Shown here: positions 43,527 to 53,494 of the stretch, one piece after another
Position numbering within the stretch: the first letter of the stretch is position 1
Layout: each line of letters begins with the position of its first letter
Source of the DNA: CAZAKO01 sp964546145
GTDB lineage: Bacteria > Fidelibacterota > UBA2242
DNA length: 64,000 nucleotides
Direction of reading: 5' to 3'
Assembly (NCBI GenBank): GCA_964546145.1
Contig: CAZJIU010000002.1
Location: forward strand, 26,654 to 90,653
Notes under the pieces: generated by a model
The model's input: the letters and a program-made list of their open reading frames with translations, nothing else
Database searches by the model: none
Told to the model about the DNA's origin: nothing
Program-made: the position numbers and the translations under genes

Positions 43527-45083
43527 CTAATATTGGTCGGTAATATCCGCACCAGTTTTGGTTAGGAAGACCCTAAAGTCGTCTATTGGAACTGTTTCAT
43601 CCTCTTCGACCCTGATCCTAATAAAATTTTTCAATTGAATTTTACGAATCAGATTGGGGGTAGAAATTCGCAAATACTCGGCCATATTCGGATGAAGATG
43701 GAGAACCAACCTCTTCTTGCGGGCCTTCACCTTAAAACGGCGGAACCAACCCTCAATTTTTGTTACCACTGACTCTTTGGAGGTTATCCGGCCCGAACCA
43801 TGACATATTGGACACTCCTCGCTGACACTGTGCAAGAGATTCAAGCGAGTCCGCTGGCGGGTCATTTCCAGCAAACCAAATTCGGAAATTGGAGATAAAG
43901 AAACTTTTGCTCGGTCGTTTTGCAGCTCTTTCTTGAACTCATTAAAAACCTTATGCTTGTTGCCAACATCTTCCATATCAATAAAATCAATAACGATCAG
44001 ACCGCCGACATTTCTCAGGCGTAACTGACGGGCTATCTCTTTGGCCGCCTGCAGATTTATTTTCAGTGAATTATTCTCATGATCCTTTTTACCGATGAAT
44101 TTCCCGCTATTCACATCAACTGTAGTCATTGCTTCTGTATGCTCGATGACAATAAATCCGCCACTTTTCAGCCAGACTTTTTTGTTCAGCGATTTCTCGA
44201 ACTCTCGCTCAACATTATACTCCTCAAAGAGAGGATTGCGTGAGCTATAATATTCAATTTTTCTCATGAATTGCGGAGATACACTTTTGATGTAATCATG
44301 CAGCTGCCGATAGAGTGATTTTGTATCAACAATAATTTTATCCATATCGGGAGTGAGGAGATCGCGGATCACCGTTGATGTCATTTCCATATCCTTATAG
44401 ACACATACTGGCGCCTCGGATTTCCTAACCGTTTCTTCCAATTTGGCCCAATGCTCCAGCAGGTTATCCAAATCAAATTTTAGCTCTTTTTCAGATTGCC
44501 CTTCGGCTACAGTCCGGATAATCAAGCCGAAACTGGCTGGCTTAATGTGGTGGGCTAGATCCTTCAAGCGTTTTCGTTCTTCGCGAACCGAAATTTTCTT
44601 CGAAATACCAACATAATTTTCATTAGGTACCAGAACCAAAAACCGCCCCGGAATGGAAATGTCTGTCGTCACCCGTGGACCCTTCTGAGCAAACGGCTCC
44701 TTAATCACCTGTACTAATATTTCCTGCCCGGATTTAATGTTAATGCCGTCACTTCTCCGAACAGTTCGGCGCCTTGGTTTCACTGGCTTTTCTTCGTCTT
44801 CCTCATCACGCACAATATCCTCAACCATTGAGCTAACAGTTGATGGATCATTTATCTCCGAAAAGGGCAAAAATGAATTCACCCGGTAGCCAATATCCAC
44901 AAATGCCGCCTGGATAGCCTCAAGCACATTTTCAACTTTCCCCTTATATATACTCCCAACCATGCGATCTCGTTCTGGCTTCTCTACAAAAAACTCCACC
45001 AGTTCCCGGTTTTCCAGAATCGCGATTCGGGTCTCCCTACTAGTTTCGCTCATTAGAATTTGTTTTTCCATTATCCGTCCCAT
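43527..45083 (-). CDS. rng: Ribonuclease E/G family endoribonuclease
   Basis: RNase G-type single-strand endoribonuclease for rRNA maturation and mRNA decay. The 518 residues hold the S1 domain (about 40-130, VGSIYKGKVENVLEAIQAAF; VDIGYRVNSFLPF) with an Arg/Glu-rich insertion at about 85-105, and the catalytic DNase I-like domain with metal ligands in TTVDVNSGKF and LIVIDFIDMED. The zinc-link CPICHGSGRI (CPxCxGxG) allows tetramer formation. There is no RNase E-type degradosome tail. ATG at 45083, 45071 or 45053 are possible starts. Confidence 0.95.
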   Translation of the reverse strand: MGRIMEKQILMSETSRETRIAILENRELVEFFVEKPERDRMVGSIYKGKVENVLEAIQAAFVDIGYRVNSFLPFSEINDPSTVSSMVEDIVRDEEDEEKPVKPRRRTVRRSDGINIKSGQEILVQVIKEPFAQKGPRVTTDISIPGRFLVLVPNENYVGISKKISVREERKRLKDLAHHIKPASFGLIIRTVAEGQSEKELKFDLDNLLEHWAKLEETVRKSEAPVCVYKDMEMTSTVIRDLLTPDMDKIIVDTKSLYRQLHDYIKSVSPQFMRKIEYYSSRNPLFEEYNVEREFEKSLNKKVWLKSGGFIVIEHTEAMTTVDVNSGKFIGKKDHENNSLKINLQAAKEIARQLRLRNVGGLIVIDFIDMEDVGNKHKVFNEFKKELQNDRAKVSLSPISEFGLLEMTRQRTRLNLLHSVSEECPICHGSGRITSKESVVTKIEGWFRRFKVKARKKRLVLHLHPNMAEYLRISTPNLIRKIQLKNFIRIRVEEDETVPIDDFRVFLTKTGADITDQY

Positions 45084-45089
45084 CTAAAA

Positions 45090-47615
45090 TCATTCATTTT
45101 GTAAATAGGTTTTCTTGCGACATATCTGATAGCCACTTTTTAATCCGAGATAGGCCAGCAGCTCTTCCATCCTGATTGTCTGACCAGCAACTACCCGGGT
45201 CTTAACCGCAAGGGCTTGCCCGTCGAGATGAACTGTCTCAATATACTTTTTCAAATCAATAGTTTTCTGCTTACCATCGCGGATGCGCTCAATCAAAATC
45301 GTGTTAGAATAGTTAATTTCCAGAATCTTCTCGCCAACGCTAGCCGGAACTTTTTGCATTAGCTGAACTTTGTAATCAAAGCCGATTACGGAGGAAAAAA
45401 TCGAGGGCAGTCTCGTTGACAGCAGCTCTGCTGATCGAATTACCAGACCTGGCGGCAGATTGCGATTTAGACGAGTGATAATATCTGGCGTTTCTTTTAG
45501 CAAAACAACCTCAATAATTTCATCCTCAGCAGTATAGCCCAGCGGTAGAGGATAACCAGCCGACATTTTCGGCCGACGGTTATAGCCCTGGGTGAATACT
45601 AAATCGAGTCCCGCCCGTCGCATCGCCTGTTGCAGCAACCGCATTAGGTCCAAATGTGAAATATAACTCAAGGCATCGGTTTTGCAATAGCGCATCCTAT
45701 ACCGGAACTCTGCCTCATTACTGGAGATATCCTTTGGGGCCTTTTGACAATAGTCAACGAAGATTTGAGATTCCGTAACCAAATCCATCCTCAAATTTTC
45801 AGTATCACAAACCCCACAACCGATACAGCCACTACGGCAATCCGGGGTTATGACTTCCTGATAAGCTCGTTCACGTTCATTTAACAAGAATGCTTTCTCC
45901 ACCCGGACATCAATATGAGCCCAAGGCAGAGCGCTATCGAGACCGATGGCACCAGTATAATAATCCCGATCAATGGAATTTTTTCGTAATGAATCCTCCC
46001 ACACATCCGGGCGGAACCGCTCACGCCAGGAATCAAATACGGCGCCCCCGCACCAAGCATCATAAATCACTGGCGCAATTTTACGATCACCACGCGACAG
46101 AATACACTCCAGCTGAGAAAAGTATGGATCACGGGCCATAATCTTAAGTCGTTTAGATTCCCTGAAAGCTAACTTTATGTTGTCCAATCTATTCTGAATC
46201 ACCTGTGGATCACACTGAGCTTCCCATTGAAATGGTGTAAAAGGTTTGGGAATAAAGGTTGAAAGAGTAACATTCAGATTTAGGCGTTTGCCACCAATCC
46301 CCAGGATGAACTCGGTTAACCGGACAAGCTCCTCAACATCATCATCGGTTTCAGTTGGTAAACCAAGCATGTAATATAATTTAAGCGTCCGCCACCCAAA
46401 TTCTAAGGCAATATCCAATGAACGGAGCAGGTCGGATTCATTGACTTTCTTATTAATCACCTGGCGCAAACGAGCTGATCCGGCTTCTGGTGCGAAAGTC
46501 AGCCCCGATTTCCGGATCCTATGAGCCATAAATGCCAGTTGAGGCGAGAAACTATCCAGCCGTAACGAAGGGAGGGAAAGTCCGGTCTTCCGACAAGCCA
46601 AAGTCTCAGCTAGTCCTCCGAGTAAAAGGCCTAATGCACCGTAATCTGAGGAGGAGAGTGATAACAGGGATACATCCTCATAGCCGGTTGATTGGAGAGA
46701 TTGCTCTGTTTGCCTCTGAACCTCTGAAGCCGACCGTTCTCGAACCGGACGATAGATCATACCTGCCTGACAAAAGCGACAACCCTGGGTGCAGCCGCGC
46801 ATTAATTCAACAACCAGCCGATCGTGAGTAATTTCAACTAAAGGCATTATCGGATTCGACGGATAATATTCCGACCTGAGTGACGGCACTTTTAGCGCTT
46901 CGACTCTTTCTGGTACCCAGCTATATCTTGGTCGGGGAAAATTATTTTCATCAGGCTCGTAGAAGATGGGCACATAGATACCCGGAAACTCTTGGATTAA
47001 AGCTTTCAGAATTTCCTCCCGTGTCCAGCTCAGTCGCTTCTTTTTTGCTGTATACCGCACAAGCGGTACGACGATATCCTCGGCATCGCCCACAACAAAC
47101 AGATCGAAAAACGGTGCCAACGGCTCGGGATTAAAAGCGCCACTGCCACCACCGATGATGAATGGCTCATCTTGCGAACGCTCTGCAGCTATAAGATTAA
47201 TTCCGGCTAAATCAAGCATTTCAAGAATATTGGTGCAGGTTAGCTCATATGGTAAAGTAAAACCAATAATATCAAAAACCCGCAAAGGAGTGTGACTCTC
47301 TAAACTGGTAAGAGGCAAGTAACGGTCACGCAATTCCTGCGTATAATCTGCCCAAGGAGTGTAAACCCGTTCAGCCACAAGATCAGTCTCACGATTAATA
47401 ATATGATATAAAATCTGAAAACCATAGTATGACATGCCGACATCATAAAGGTCGGGATAAGCCAGAGCAACCGAGCCTTCAACTTGCTGCCAGTTTTTAT
47501 GAACAGCATTATATTCGTTTCCGGTATAGCGACCGGGCTTCTCAATATTACTCAAAATATTGGCAACCAACTCCGAAACTTGAATATTTTGATCAGATAT
47601 GGGCTTCAATTTCAA
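45090..47615 (-). CDS. Fused B12-binding radical SAM (TIGR03960) and DUF2344 (TIGR03936) protein
   Basis: An 841-residue protein. Residues 1 to about 620 are a B12-binding-type radical SAM protein of the TIGR03960 kind: LAYPDLYDVGMSYYGFQILY; cluster cysteines CTQGCRFC in LMRGCTQGCRFCQAGMIYRP; YYMLGLPTETDDDVEELVRL; then a second Cys set CRSGCIGCGVC at about 610. Residues about 640-841 are the DUF2344/TIGR03936 domain (YRMRYCKTDALSYISHLDLM; RPKMSAGYPLPLGY). In many bacteria these are two genes next to rng, rplU and rpmA; here they are fused in the same conserved order. The link to ribosomes suggests RNA or ribosomal-protein modification, but the reaction is unknown. Confidence 0.93.
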   Translation of the reverse strand: MKLKPISDQNIQVSELVANILSNIEKPGRYTGNEYNAVHKNWQQVEGSVALAYPDLYDVGMSYYGFQILYHIINRETDLVAERVYTPWADYTQELRDRYLPLTSLESHTPLRVFDIIGFTLPYELTCTNILEMLDLAGINLIAAERSQDEPFIIGGGSGAFNPEPLAPFFDLFVVGDAEDIVVPLVRYTAKKKRLSWTREEILKALIQEFPGIYVPIFYEPDENNFPRPRYSWVPERVEALKVPSLRSEYYPSNPIMPLVEITHDRLVVELMRGCTQGCRFCQAGMIYRPVRERSASEVQRQTEQSLQSTGYEDVSLLSLSSSDYGALGLLLGGLAETLACRKTGLSLPSLRLDSFSPQLAFMAHRIRKSGLTFAPEAGSARLRQVINKKVNESDLLRSLDIALEFGWRTLKLYYMLGLPTETDDDVEELVRLTEFILGIGGKRLNLNVTLSTFIPKPFTPFQWEAQCDPQVIQNRLDNIKLAFRESKRLKIMARDPYFSQLECILSRGDRKIAPVIYDAWCGGAVFDSWRERFRPDVWEDSLRKNSIDRDYYTGAIGLDSALPWAHIDVRVEKAFLLNERERAYQEVITPDCRSGCIGCGVCDTENLRMDLVTESQIFVDYCQKAPKDISSNEAEFRYRMRYCKTDALSYISHLDLMRLLQQAMRRAGLDLVFTQGYNRRPKMSAGYPLPLGYTAEDEIIEVVLLKETPDIITRLNRNLPPGLVIRSAELLSTRLPSIFSSVIGFDYKVQLMQKVPASVGEKILEINYSNTILIERIRDGKQKTIDLKKYIETVHLDGQALAVKTRVVAGQTIRMEELLAYLGLKSGYQICRKKTYLQNE

Positions 47616-47739
47616 TTCATCAATTTCTGTTATAAAGCTACATTAGCTATGGGGGACAGACAAGCGTAATGAAACAGGTTAAAAAATACGGTAAAGAGCT
47701 GGGAGATTGTCGAGGTGCTTTCAAAAGATTAACGAGATA

Positions 47740-48300
47740 TTAGTTTCCTGCTATGCCCAGCTCTTTTGCTATAGTCTTCAACGCATCAATCACTCGTTGG
47801 ATGTGTTCGGTCTCATCCACTCCCAGCTCAGCGATACCCTGATGAATTTCCCCCCGATTGACCTTGGCAGCAAAGGCTTTGTCTTTAAATTTTTTTCGTA
47901 CTGAACTGGGTTGCACCTCAAAAATACTCTTTGAGGGACGAACAAGCGCCACAGCAATCACAAAACCGGTCAATTCATCAACCGCAAAAAGGGTCTTCGC
48001 CAATAAGGAAGTTCGTGGCGTATTAGTGTAACTGGCATGTCCCATGATAGCCGTTCTTACCTCTTCCGGATATCCCTCGCGGGCAAGGATTTCATTTCCA
48101 CGGTAAGGATGATTCTGCTCGTCCGGGTAAATCTCATAGTCGAAGTCATGTAAAAGACCAGTGATGCCCCAGAGATTTTCATCTTGACCGAAAATCTTTG
48201 CATAATGGCGCATCGCCGCCTCTACTGCAAGGGCGTGCTTGATCAGGCTCTCGGTCTTTGTGTAAGTAGTTAGAAGGTTCCATGCTTTGTCACGATCCAT
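47740..48300 (-). CDS. HD-domain hydrolase-like protein (HDIG)
   Basis: A 186-residue metal-dependent phosphohydrolase-fold protein. The HD motif is in GITGLLHDFDYEIYP, with the upstream His in IKHALAVEAAMRHYAK, the later EEVRTAIMGHASYT and the metal-binding Asp in FAVDELTGFV. It matches the family of stand-alone HD proteins often annotated as hydrolases or nucleotidases; the substrate is unknown. It is the distal gene of a minus-strand set running from 51102. Confidence 0.88.
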   Translation of the reverse strand: MDRDKAWNLLTTYTKTESLIKHALAVEAAMRHYAKIFGQDENLWGITGLLHDFDYEIYPDEQNHPYRGNEILAREGYPEEVRTAIMGHASYTNTPRTSLLAKTLFAVDELTGFVIAVALVRPSKSIFEVQPSSVRKKFKDKAFAAKVNRGEIHQGIAELGVDETEHIQRVIDALKTIAKELGIAGN

Positions 48301-48315
48301 GTTGTTTTCATCTCC

Positions 48316-48588
48316 TCACTTTTGAAACAGTGGAATAGCCATTCCTCTGCGGATTAATATGCGGCGAAAACGCCGTTCATAAATTATATTGTACTGTGAC
48401 TCCATCCCTGGAAATTCCGCCAGGATTATCTGCCTTACTGTTACCAGGATTTCGTGAGCCTCTTCCTCGCCAATCGGGGCAAGTCGTAAAATTGCACAAA
48501 TACTATCGGTATATTTGCGGAGCCAATCCAGACGAGCCTGCTCTTTATCAGCAACGTTGATATTCCGATCTGACTCTGCCCTTGTCAT
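48316..48588 (-). CDS. Small conserved-looking hypothetical protein
   Basis: A 90-residue soluble helical protein (DWLRKYTDSICAILRL; EAHEILVTVRQIILAEFPGM; FRRILIRRGMAI). It has short spacing to both neighbours (15 nt to the HD gene, 8 nt after the nitrilase), which supports its being real. I recognise no family. Small, charged and with a basic C-terminal end, it could be an accessory of one of its neighbours. Confidence 0.7.
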   Translation of the reverse strand: MTRAESDRNINVADKEQARLDWLRKYTDSICAILRLAPIGEEEAHEILVTVRQIILAEFPGMESQYNIIYERRFRRILIRRGMAIPLFQK

Positions 48589-48596
48589 AATTAATT

Positions 48597-49391
48597 TTAC
48601 AGGTTATAAAGATCCACCCTGCGATCTTTAAACACATGGTTATTTGTAGTAATCCATTTATTATCAGATGCAGTGGGATCAATCTCCATAACCAGCACCC
48701 CCCGCTCTGTTGCGCTGAGCTGCCCGAGTCGTTTGCCTATAGGATCAATTATCTGACTGTTACCAGTAAAGGTCAGAACCGTCCCATCTTCCAACCTTTC
48801 CAACCCGGTACGATTCGCGGTAACCGTAAAAACACGATTTTCTATACTGCGGGTAATCATCGCCTCGGGACAGTAGGGCAATACCAGATTTGCCGGATGA
48901 GCGATCAACTGTGCGCCTTTCAACGCCAGCGTACGGGCGGTCTCTGGGAAAAACCAATCAAAACAAATCATTATACCGACCCGGGCACCGTGAACCAAAA
49001 ACACCGGCGGCTCCTGTGTGCCAGATGCAAAAAGCCGCTTTTCTCGATCAAAAAGGTGAATTTTGCGGTAGCTCCCCAAGTAATTCCCGCGATCATAAAT
49101 AACAGCACTATTGAACACATTATTACCCTGCTTCTCAGCAAGCCCAAGAATCAAGGCACAATTTAATTTGCGAGTAATTGACCGGACGAATTTGCAGGTA
49201 ACACCTTCGGGAATTTGCTCTGCCTGGGATCGTAGGGCTTCTAAAGAATCAAATAGATAGCCAGTTGTTGCCAATTCCGGCAAGATCCACAGGTTAATAT
49301 TGGAGTAACTTGATATTGTATCGGCAATATTTTTGAGGTTGACAGATTTGTCACCCCGTTGAGGCTCAAACTGATAGACTGCAACTTTCAC
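48597..49391 (-). CDS. Carbon-nitrogen hydrolase (nitrilase superfamily)
   Basis: Amidase-type enzyme of 264 residues with the Glu-Lys-Cys triad: E in LWILPELATTGYLF, K in SYRKIHLFDREKRLF and C in VGIMICFDWFFPETARTLAL. The sequence around the Cys and the length resemble the omega-amidase/beta-ureidopropionase-like general branch; the substrate cannot be fixed. It is cytoplasmic. It starts 16 nt after the antiporter stop in the same operon. Confidence 0.92.
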   Translation of the reverse strand: MKVAVYQFEPQRGDKSVNLKNIADTISSYSNINLWILPELATTGYLFDSLEALRSQAEQIPEGVTCKFVRSITRKLNCALILGLAEKQGNNVFNSAVIYDRGNYLGSYRKIHLFDREKRLFASGTQEPPVFLVHGARVGIMICFDWFFPETARTLALKGAQLIAHPANLVLPYCPEAMITRSIENRVFTVTANRTGLERLEDGTVLTFTGNSQIIDPIGKRLGQLSATERGVLVMEIDPTASDNKWITTNNHVFKDRRVDLYNL

Positions 49392-49407
49392 AATAGTAAA
49401 TAAATCG

Positions 49408-50343
49408 TCAAATAAAATGAAAGATTAAGTTCAAAATAAAGAATATATAAAGAACCAATGAGATAATCCCTGACTTTCGCGTGAGCTTTCGTTCGATAAA
49501 CAGAAATCCAGACAATAACAGTATTACGCCAAACATAAAAAAATTATCAAAATGAATCACTTTAGCATCAATAGTTAGCGGTCGGATCAGCGGGACCAAT
49601 CCCAGTACAAAAGCCGTGTTGAACATATTGCTGCCAATAATATTACCAATGGATATTTCATCTTCCTTCTTAATTACCGCCACAACGCTGGTAAATAATT
49701 CGGGCAACGAAGTACCTATCGCAACCACCGAAAGCCCAATAACCAGCTCCGATATACCAAATAACCGCGCCAAGCCGATGGCACCTTTGACCGTCAACTG
49801 CCCACCCACTATTAAGCCCGCAATACCGAGAATAATCAGAAGAGTGTTCTTCCTTAGGTTTCCCTTTTCCGCAGGAACAATTCCTACATCCATATATTCC
49901 CGCACTTTCCTGTTGGCAATGATAAAAATCATATACGTCAGAAAAATCACAAACATAATGATACCTTCAAGCCCATTCAGCAGACCATTGCGACAGAAAA
50001 TAATAAAAAGGAGGGTAAGGAGTAGCAAGACCGGTAGCTCGATAAAAAATATTCTTCTCTTTACTCCAATCGGGTGAATTACCGAAGCAAGACCGAGTAT
50101 CAACAATATATTAGCCAAGTTACTCCCAACAATATTCCCAACACTCACTCCATCTACCTTCTCTATGGCAGCAAACAAACTAACGACAAACTCGGGCAGA
50201 GAGGTTCCCATAGCTACAATAGTTAGTCCAATAACGATCTTCTTTACCCCCATAGACACGGCAATGGAGGAGCTACCCCGTACTAAGAAATTTGCACCAT
50301 AGTAGAGTAGTATGAATCCCAATAAAAAATATAAAATAAACAT
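49408..50343 (-). CDS. Calcium/sodium antiporter (CaxA/YrbG family)
   Basis: A 311-residue, ten-helix cation exchanger with the two inverted alpha repeats of the Ca2+/cation antiporter superfamily: MGTSLPEFVVSLFAAIE with GNIVGSNLANILLILG, and IGTSLPELFTSVVAVIKK with GNIIGSNMFNTAFVLG. Both GTSLPE and GNxxGSN ion-binding motifs are intact. It probably exports Ca2+ against Na+ or H+. It is followed closely by the nitrilase gene. Confidence 0.94.
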   Translation of the reverse strand: MFILYFLLGFILLYYGANFLVRGSSSIAVSMGVKKIVIGLTIVAMGTSLPEFVVSLFAAIEKVDGVSVGNIVGSNLANILLILGLASVIHPIGVKRRIFFIELPVLLLLTLLFIIFCRNGLLNGLEGIIMFVIFLTYMIFIIANRKVREYMDVGIVPAEKGNLRKNTLLIILGIAGLIVGGQLTVKGAIGLARLFGISELVIGLSVVAIGTSLPELFTSVVAVIKKEDEISIGNIIGSNMFNTAFVLGLVPLIRPLTIDAKVIHFDNFFMFGVILLLSGFLFIERKLTRKSGIISLVLYIFFILNLIFHFI

Positions 50344-50361
50344 ACAGTTGCTGATATTTTC

Positions 50362-51102
50362 CTATTCCTCTTCCGCTCTGGTGGGCTCAGCATCGGGGAA
50401 GAAGCTTTGTAACATCGCCAGTCCAGCGTTAGCATGCTGGACGTCTGGATTTTTTGAGGATAATTTTCTTTTCATAATTCGGTACGCTCGGAAATAGTAG
50501 AATCTTGCCCGCTGGTATTTCTCCTGGCGGACATAAAAATCCGCCATGCGCGCAAATACACGCCCGAGGTTAGGATGATCAAGAGGCATCGTGCTCTCGA
50601 CGAATGCTGTACTCTGCTGGTAACATGCCTCTGCCATGGCCGGGTTAGCCATCTTCTCATATACTTCAGCTAATTCACATAAATATACTGCTTCCCGAAG
50701 GTACCACGGCTCGATCTTAGATTTCACAATTTTAATCAACTCACGCAAAACTTTCTCGGCTTTGCTATATTGGTCGAGACACAGATACAGCGACTTTAAG
50801 TTTTCCAAGGTAGGCACCAGTTCGACTGCAGTGTCTCCACAAACGGCTTTTTTTAGCGCAATCACCCGCAGGTAAAGTCTTTCCGCTTCAGCATATCTCT
50901 GTAGTAAATCGTAAATCCAGGCAAGATTGTTCATGGTCTTGGCCGTTTCAAGATGGCTTTTCCCAAAATGGCTCCTAGAATATTCGAGAGCCTCTTCGGC
51001 TACCCATAATGCCTGGTCATAATTTCCTGCCTTAACCAAATCAAGTATCTTTTGATCATAACCAGCAAGGTAATTGGGTGGTGGAGTAGTCAGTAAACTC
51101 AT
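50362..51102 (-). CDS. TPR (kinesin light chain-like) protein
   Basis: A 246-residue soluble protein made of five or so tetratricopeptide repeats of the kinesin-light-chain type: KTMNNLAWIYDLLQRYAEAE, CLDQYSKAEKVLRELIKIVK, ELAEVYEKMANPAMAEACY and RMADFYVRQEKYQRARFYY. It probably serves as a protein-protein scaffold. There is no signal peptide and no membrane segment. It is the first gene of the minus-strand set, with the antiporter 18 nt downstream. Confidence 0.85.
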   Translation of the reverse strand: MSLLTTPPPNYLAGYDQKILDLVKAGNYDQALWVAEEALEYSRSHFGKSHLETAKTMNNLAWIYDLLQRYAEAERLYLRVIALKKAVCGDTAVELVPTLENLKSLYLCLDQYSKAEKVLRELIKIVKSKIEPWYLREAVYLCELAEVYEKMANPAMAEACYQQSTAFVESTMPLDHPNLGRVFARMADFYVRQEKYQRARFYYFRAYRIMKRKLSSKNPDVQHANAGLAMLQSFFPDAEPTRAEEE

Positions 51103-51265
51103 ATTTTTAAATCTATTGTAGTCTCAGTTACGAAGCAAATTTTTAATGCCAAATTTTAAAGAAATATGACGACAAAAACCATTCTATTTTATTAAAATTA
51201 AAAACAGTATAAATTTGTTGTCCTTGTTTTTGAGTTTTTCGAGAATTTACTGTAATTTTATCACC

Positions 51266-53494
51266 GTGAAAAACGCTAAAATCATTCTGGCTAACATTGT
51301 TTTAATCGCATTTCTAAGAGCTGATATTCCGCTGGATGGTCCCTGGCTTTTCAATATTGGAGATGATACCAGCTGGTCGAAAGTAAGTTTCAATGACTCC
51401 GCTTGGTACTCGATCAAAGTGCCCGGTCCTTGGGAAAATCAGGGGTTTGCCAACTATGATGGATTTGCCTGGTATCGGAAATATTTCGATTTCGACTCGG
51501 CATTAATTACTCAAGACAGCCTCTACCTCCATCTGGGAATTGTGCGAGATGCTGATCAGGTTTTCATTAATAACTTGTTAGTAGGACAAAATGGTTTAAA
51601 TGAAGGCCAAATGACAGGCGACACGGCAAAATTCCAGTATTACGTTTTGCCGGCAAATTATCTGACAAAAAAGAACCTTATCGCCGTCCGGACTTTCAAT
51701 CGAAAGGGCAATGGGGGAATGATACAGGGGCCGGTAAAAATTGCCGCGGCACCCCCACAATTATCCAAGTCAATGGAACATCTACAACCCCATCAGTCCT
51801 ATTCAATCCTGACATTTAGCAATGGAATTGCCGTGGCGACTTATGATGTTAAAAAATGTGAATTCGGCAATATAAGACCTCATCTTTATTCTCAATACGA
51901 TGAGAAAACCAAAACTCCAACATTGATCACTTCGGCACGTACCATCCTATTCAAGGAACGTCGCGAAATACCAATAACCGAATTAGCAAACACTGCTGCT
52001 GGATATATTGATGGTACCGGAATCATCTATCATCAACAGAAAGGCAAGGATCTGATACTAACCCAGTATGCGTTCTCACCTTTCTCGCTCGATAAACCGA
52101 TATGGGTCTTCTTTGCAATCCTCGAGGGAGATTCATTGGGGAGCTATACCCTCAATTTTGAAATTGTCGACAAAAATCAAAACCTGTACGTAAATAAATG
52201 GTCATTTCAAGAGCAAAATCGCAAGTGGCTGTTTGTGATTTGCTACTATGACGAGAATCCCAATGCCAAACCATACAATGTTATTAGAAAGTATAAAAAT
52301 GAACATCCGGGATTCACTGCTCTAACTGATGAGATTAAGTGGTGGAAGAATTGGCACTCGACCACAATAATGCCTGCTAATATCAATAAGACTGAATCTG
52401 TAGTCTATCTCCAGTCTCTGGTAGTCTTGAAAATGGCGCAGTGCCGTGAAAAATTCCCGGCGCGGGGCCAGATTATCTCCGCCTTCCTACCATCAAACTT
52501 GGCATTGGCGACAGTGACAAATATGAGCTGTGCAATTGATGCCCTTCTATTATCAGGCCATATTGAAGAAGCATTGAGTACTTTACAATTTCTGATGAAT
52601 GGCCGCTGTGGCAAATACAAGCACCATAAATTCGGCGATAGCTCCATTGGGCTAGGGCAGAATTATGCAATCTCGGTTAACTATTATTACGGCAACGGCT
52701 CAGAGGCCTCGAATACTGGCGATTACGGACCCGAAATTTACCTGGCTGGATTTGGTACTGTTCTGTGGAATCTAAAGCAGTATGTCGAAATTACGGACGA
52801 TGTAAAATATTTAGAGTACTATTGGCCTAAAATCTCGACCGAAATCGCCGATGTCCTGATCAATCTGAGAGATGAGAGCGGCTTGCTGCGGGCAGACAAT
52901 GGACTATTTAATCCAGGAGTTGCCAAGCACTATGCCTACACTACAGCGGCTGCGTACCGCGGCTTGGTGGATGCCGCATGGTTAGCCCGGATGGCAGACG
53001 ACGAGCAGCGAGCTAGCAATTATGAAGAGGCTGCTATTGCACTCCACCACCAGTTCGAATTGAATCTCTACAACGAAGACCAAAACTCCCTCAAAGGCTA
53101 TATGGAAGGAACCAGTCCCGGTATCCCAATTGATGCCGCCAGCGCCTTTGCTCTGCTCTGGGTTTTTACCCCTCAAGACTATATCTGCAAAGGAACCCTA
53201 AGTGCTTTCGATAAACAGTTAGCCATTAATAATGGTTACAGACGCTTTCCGGCTACCAAAAACAAACCGAGAAATGAGTGGGTGCCTGGAGATATTTTAT
53301 TGTCAATCATCAATCAAAGAGCAACTAACTTTAAAAAGACAGAGTCCCTAAAACGGTGGATTACCGAACAGGCTTATCAGAATTTTGGCTTGATCCCCGA
53401 ATATCTGCATTTTCAGGACGCCGTTTATGTCGAGCCCGCCCCGCTGGTCGGTCTTAGCACCGGGCTCTACGTTTGTTCATTCTGGGGAGAATAA
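51266..53494 (+). CDS. Exported glycosidase-like protein (jelly roll plus alpha/alpha barrel)
   Basis: Protein of about 742 residues with a signal peptide (KIILANIVLIAFLRADIP), an N-terminal beta-galactosidase-type jelly roll (PLDGPWLFNIGDDTSW; GFAWYRKYFDFD; LYLHLGIVRDADQVFINN), a middle beta region and a C-terminal (alpha/alpha)6-like domain (NMSCAIDALLLSGHIEEALS; YYYGNGSEASNTGDYGPEIY; AYRGLVDAAWLARMADDEQR; YMEGTSPGIPIDAASAFAL). The layout suggests a glucosidase or glycan-degrading enzyme; no catalytic pair can be named with confidence. GTG at 51266 places the signal peptide properly; TTG at 51215 adds 17 residues. It overlaps the HEAT-cyclophilin gene. Confidence 0.75.
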   Translation: MKNAKIILANIVLIAFLRADIPLDGPWLFNIGDDTSWSKVSFNDSAWYSIKVPGPWENQGFANYDGFAWYRKYFDFDSALITQDSLYLHLGIVRDADQVFINNLLVGQNGLNEGQMTGDTAKFQYYVLPANYLTKKNLIAVRTFNRKGNGGMIQGPVKIAAAPPQLSKSMEHLQPHQSYSILTFSNGIAVATYDVKKCEFGNIRPHLYSQYDEKTKTPTLITSARTILFKERREIPITELANTAAGYIDGTGIIYHQQKGKDLILTQYAFSPFSLDKPIWVFFAILEGDSLGSYTLNFEIVDKNQNLYVNKWSFQEQNRKWLFVICYYDENPNAKPYNVIRKYKNEHPGFTALTDEIKWWKNWHSTTIMPANINKTESVVYLQSLVVLKMAQCREKFPARGQIISAFLPSNLALATVTNMSCAIDALLLSGHIEEALSTLQFLMNGRCGKYKHHKFGDSSIGLGQNYAISVNYYYGNGSEASNTGDYGPEIYLAGFGTVLWNLKQYVEITDDVKYLEYYWPKISTEIADVLINLRDESGLLRADNGLFNPGVAKHYAYTTAAAYRGLVDAAWLARMADDEQRASNYEEAAIALHHQFELNLYNEDQNSLKGYMEGTSPGIPIDAASAFALLWVFTPQDYICKGTLSAFDKQLAINNGYRRFPATKNKPRNEWVPGDILLSIINQRATNFKKTESLKRWITEQAYQNFGLIPEYLHFQDAVYVEPAPLVGLSTGLYVCSFWGE

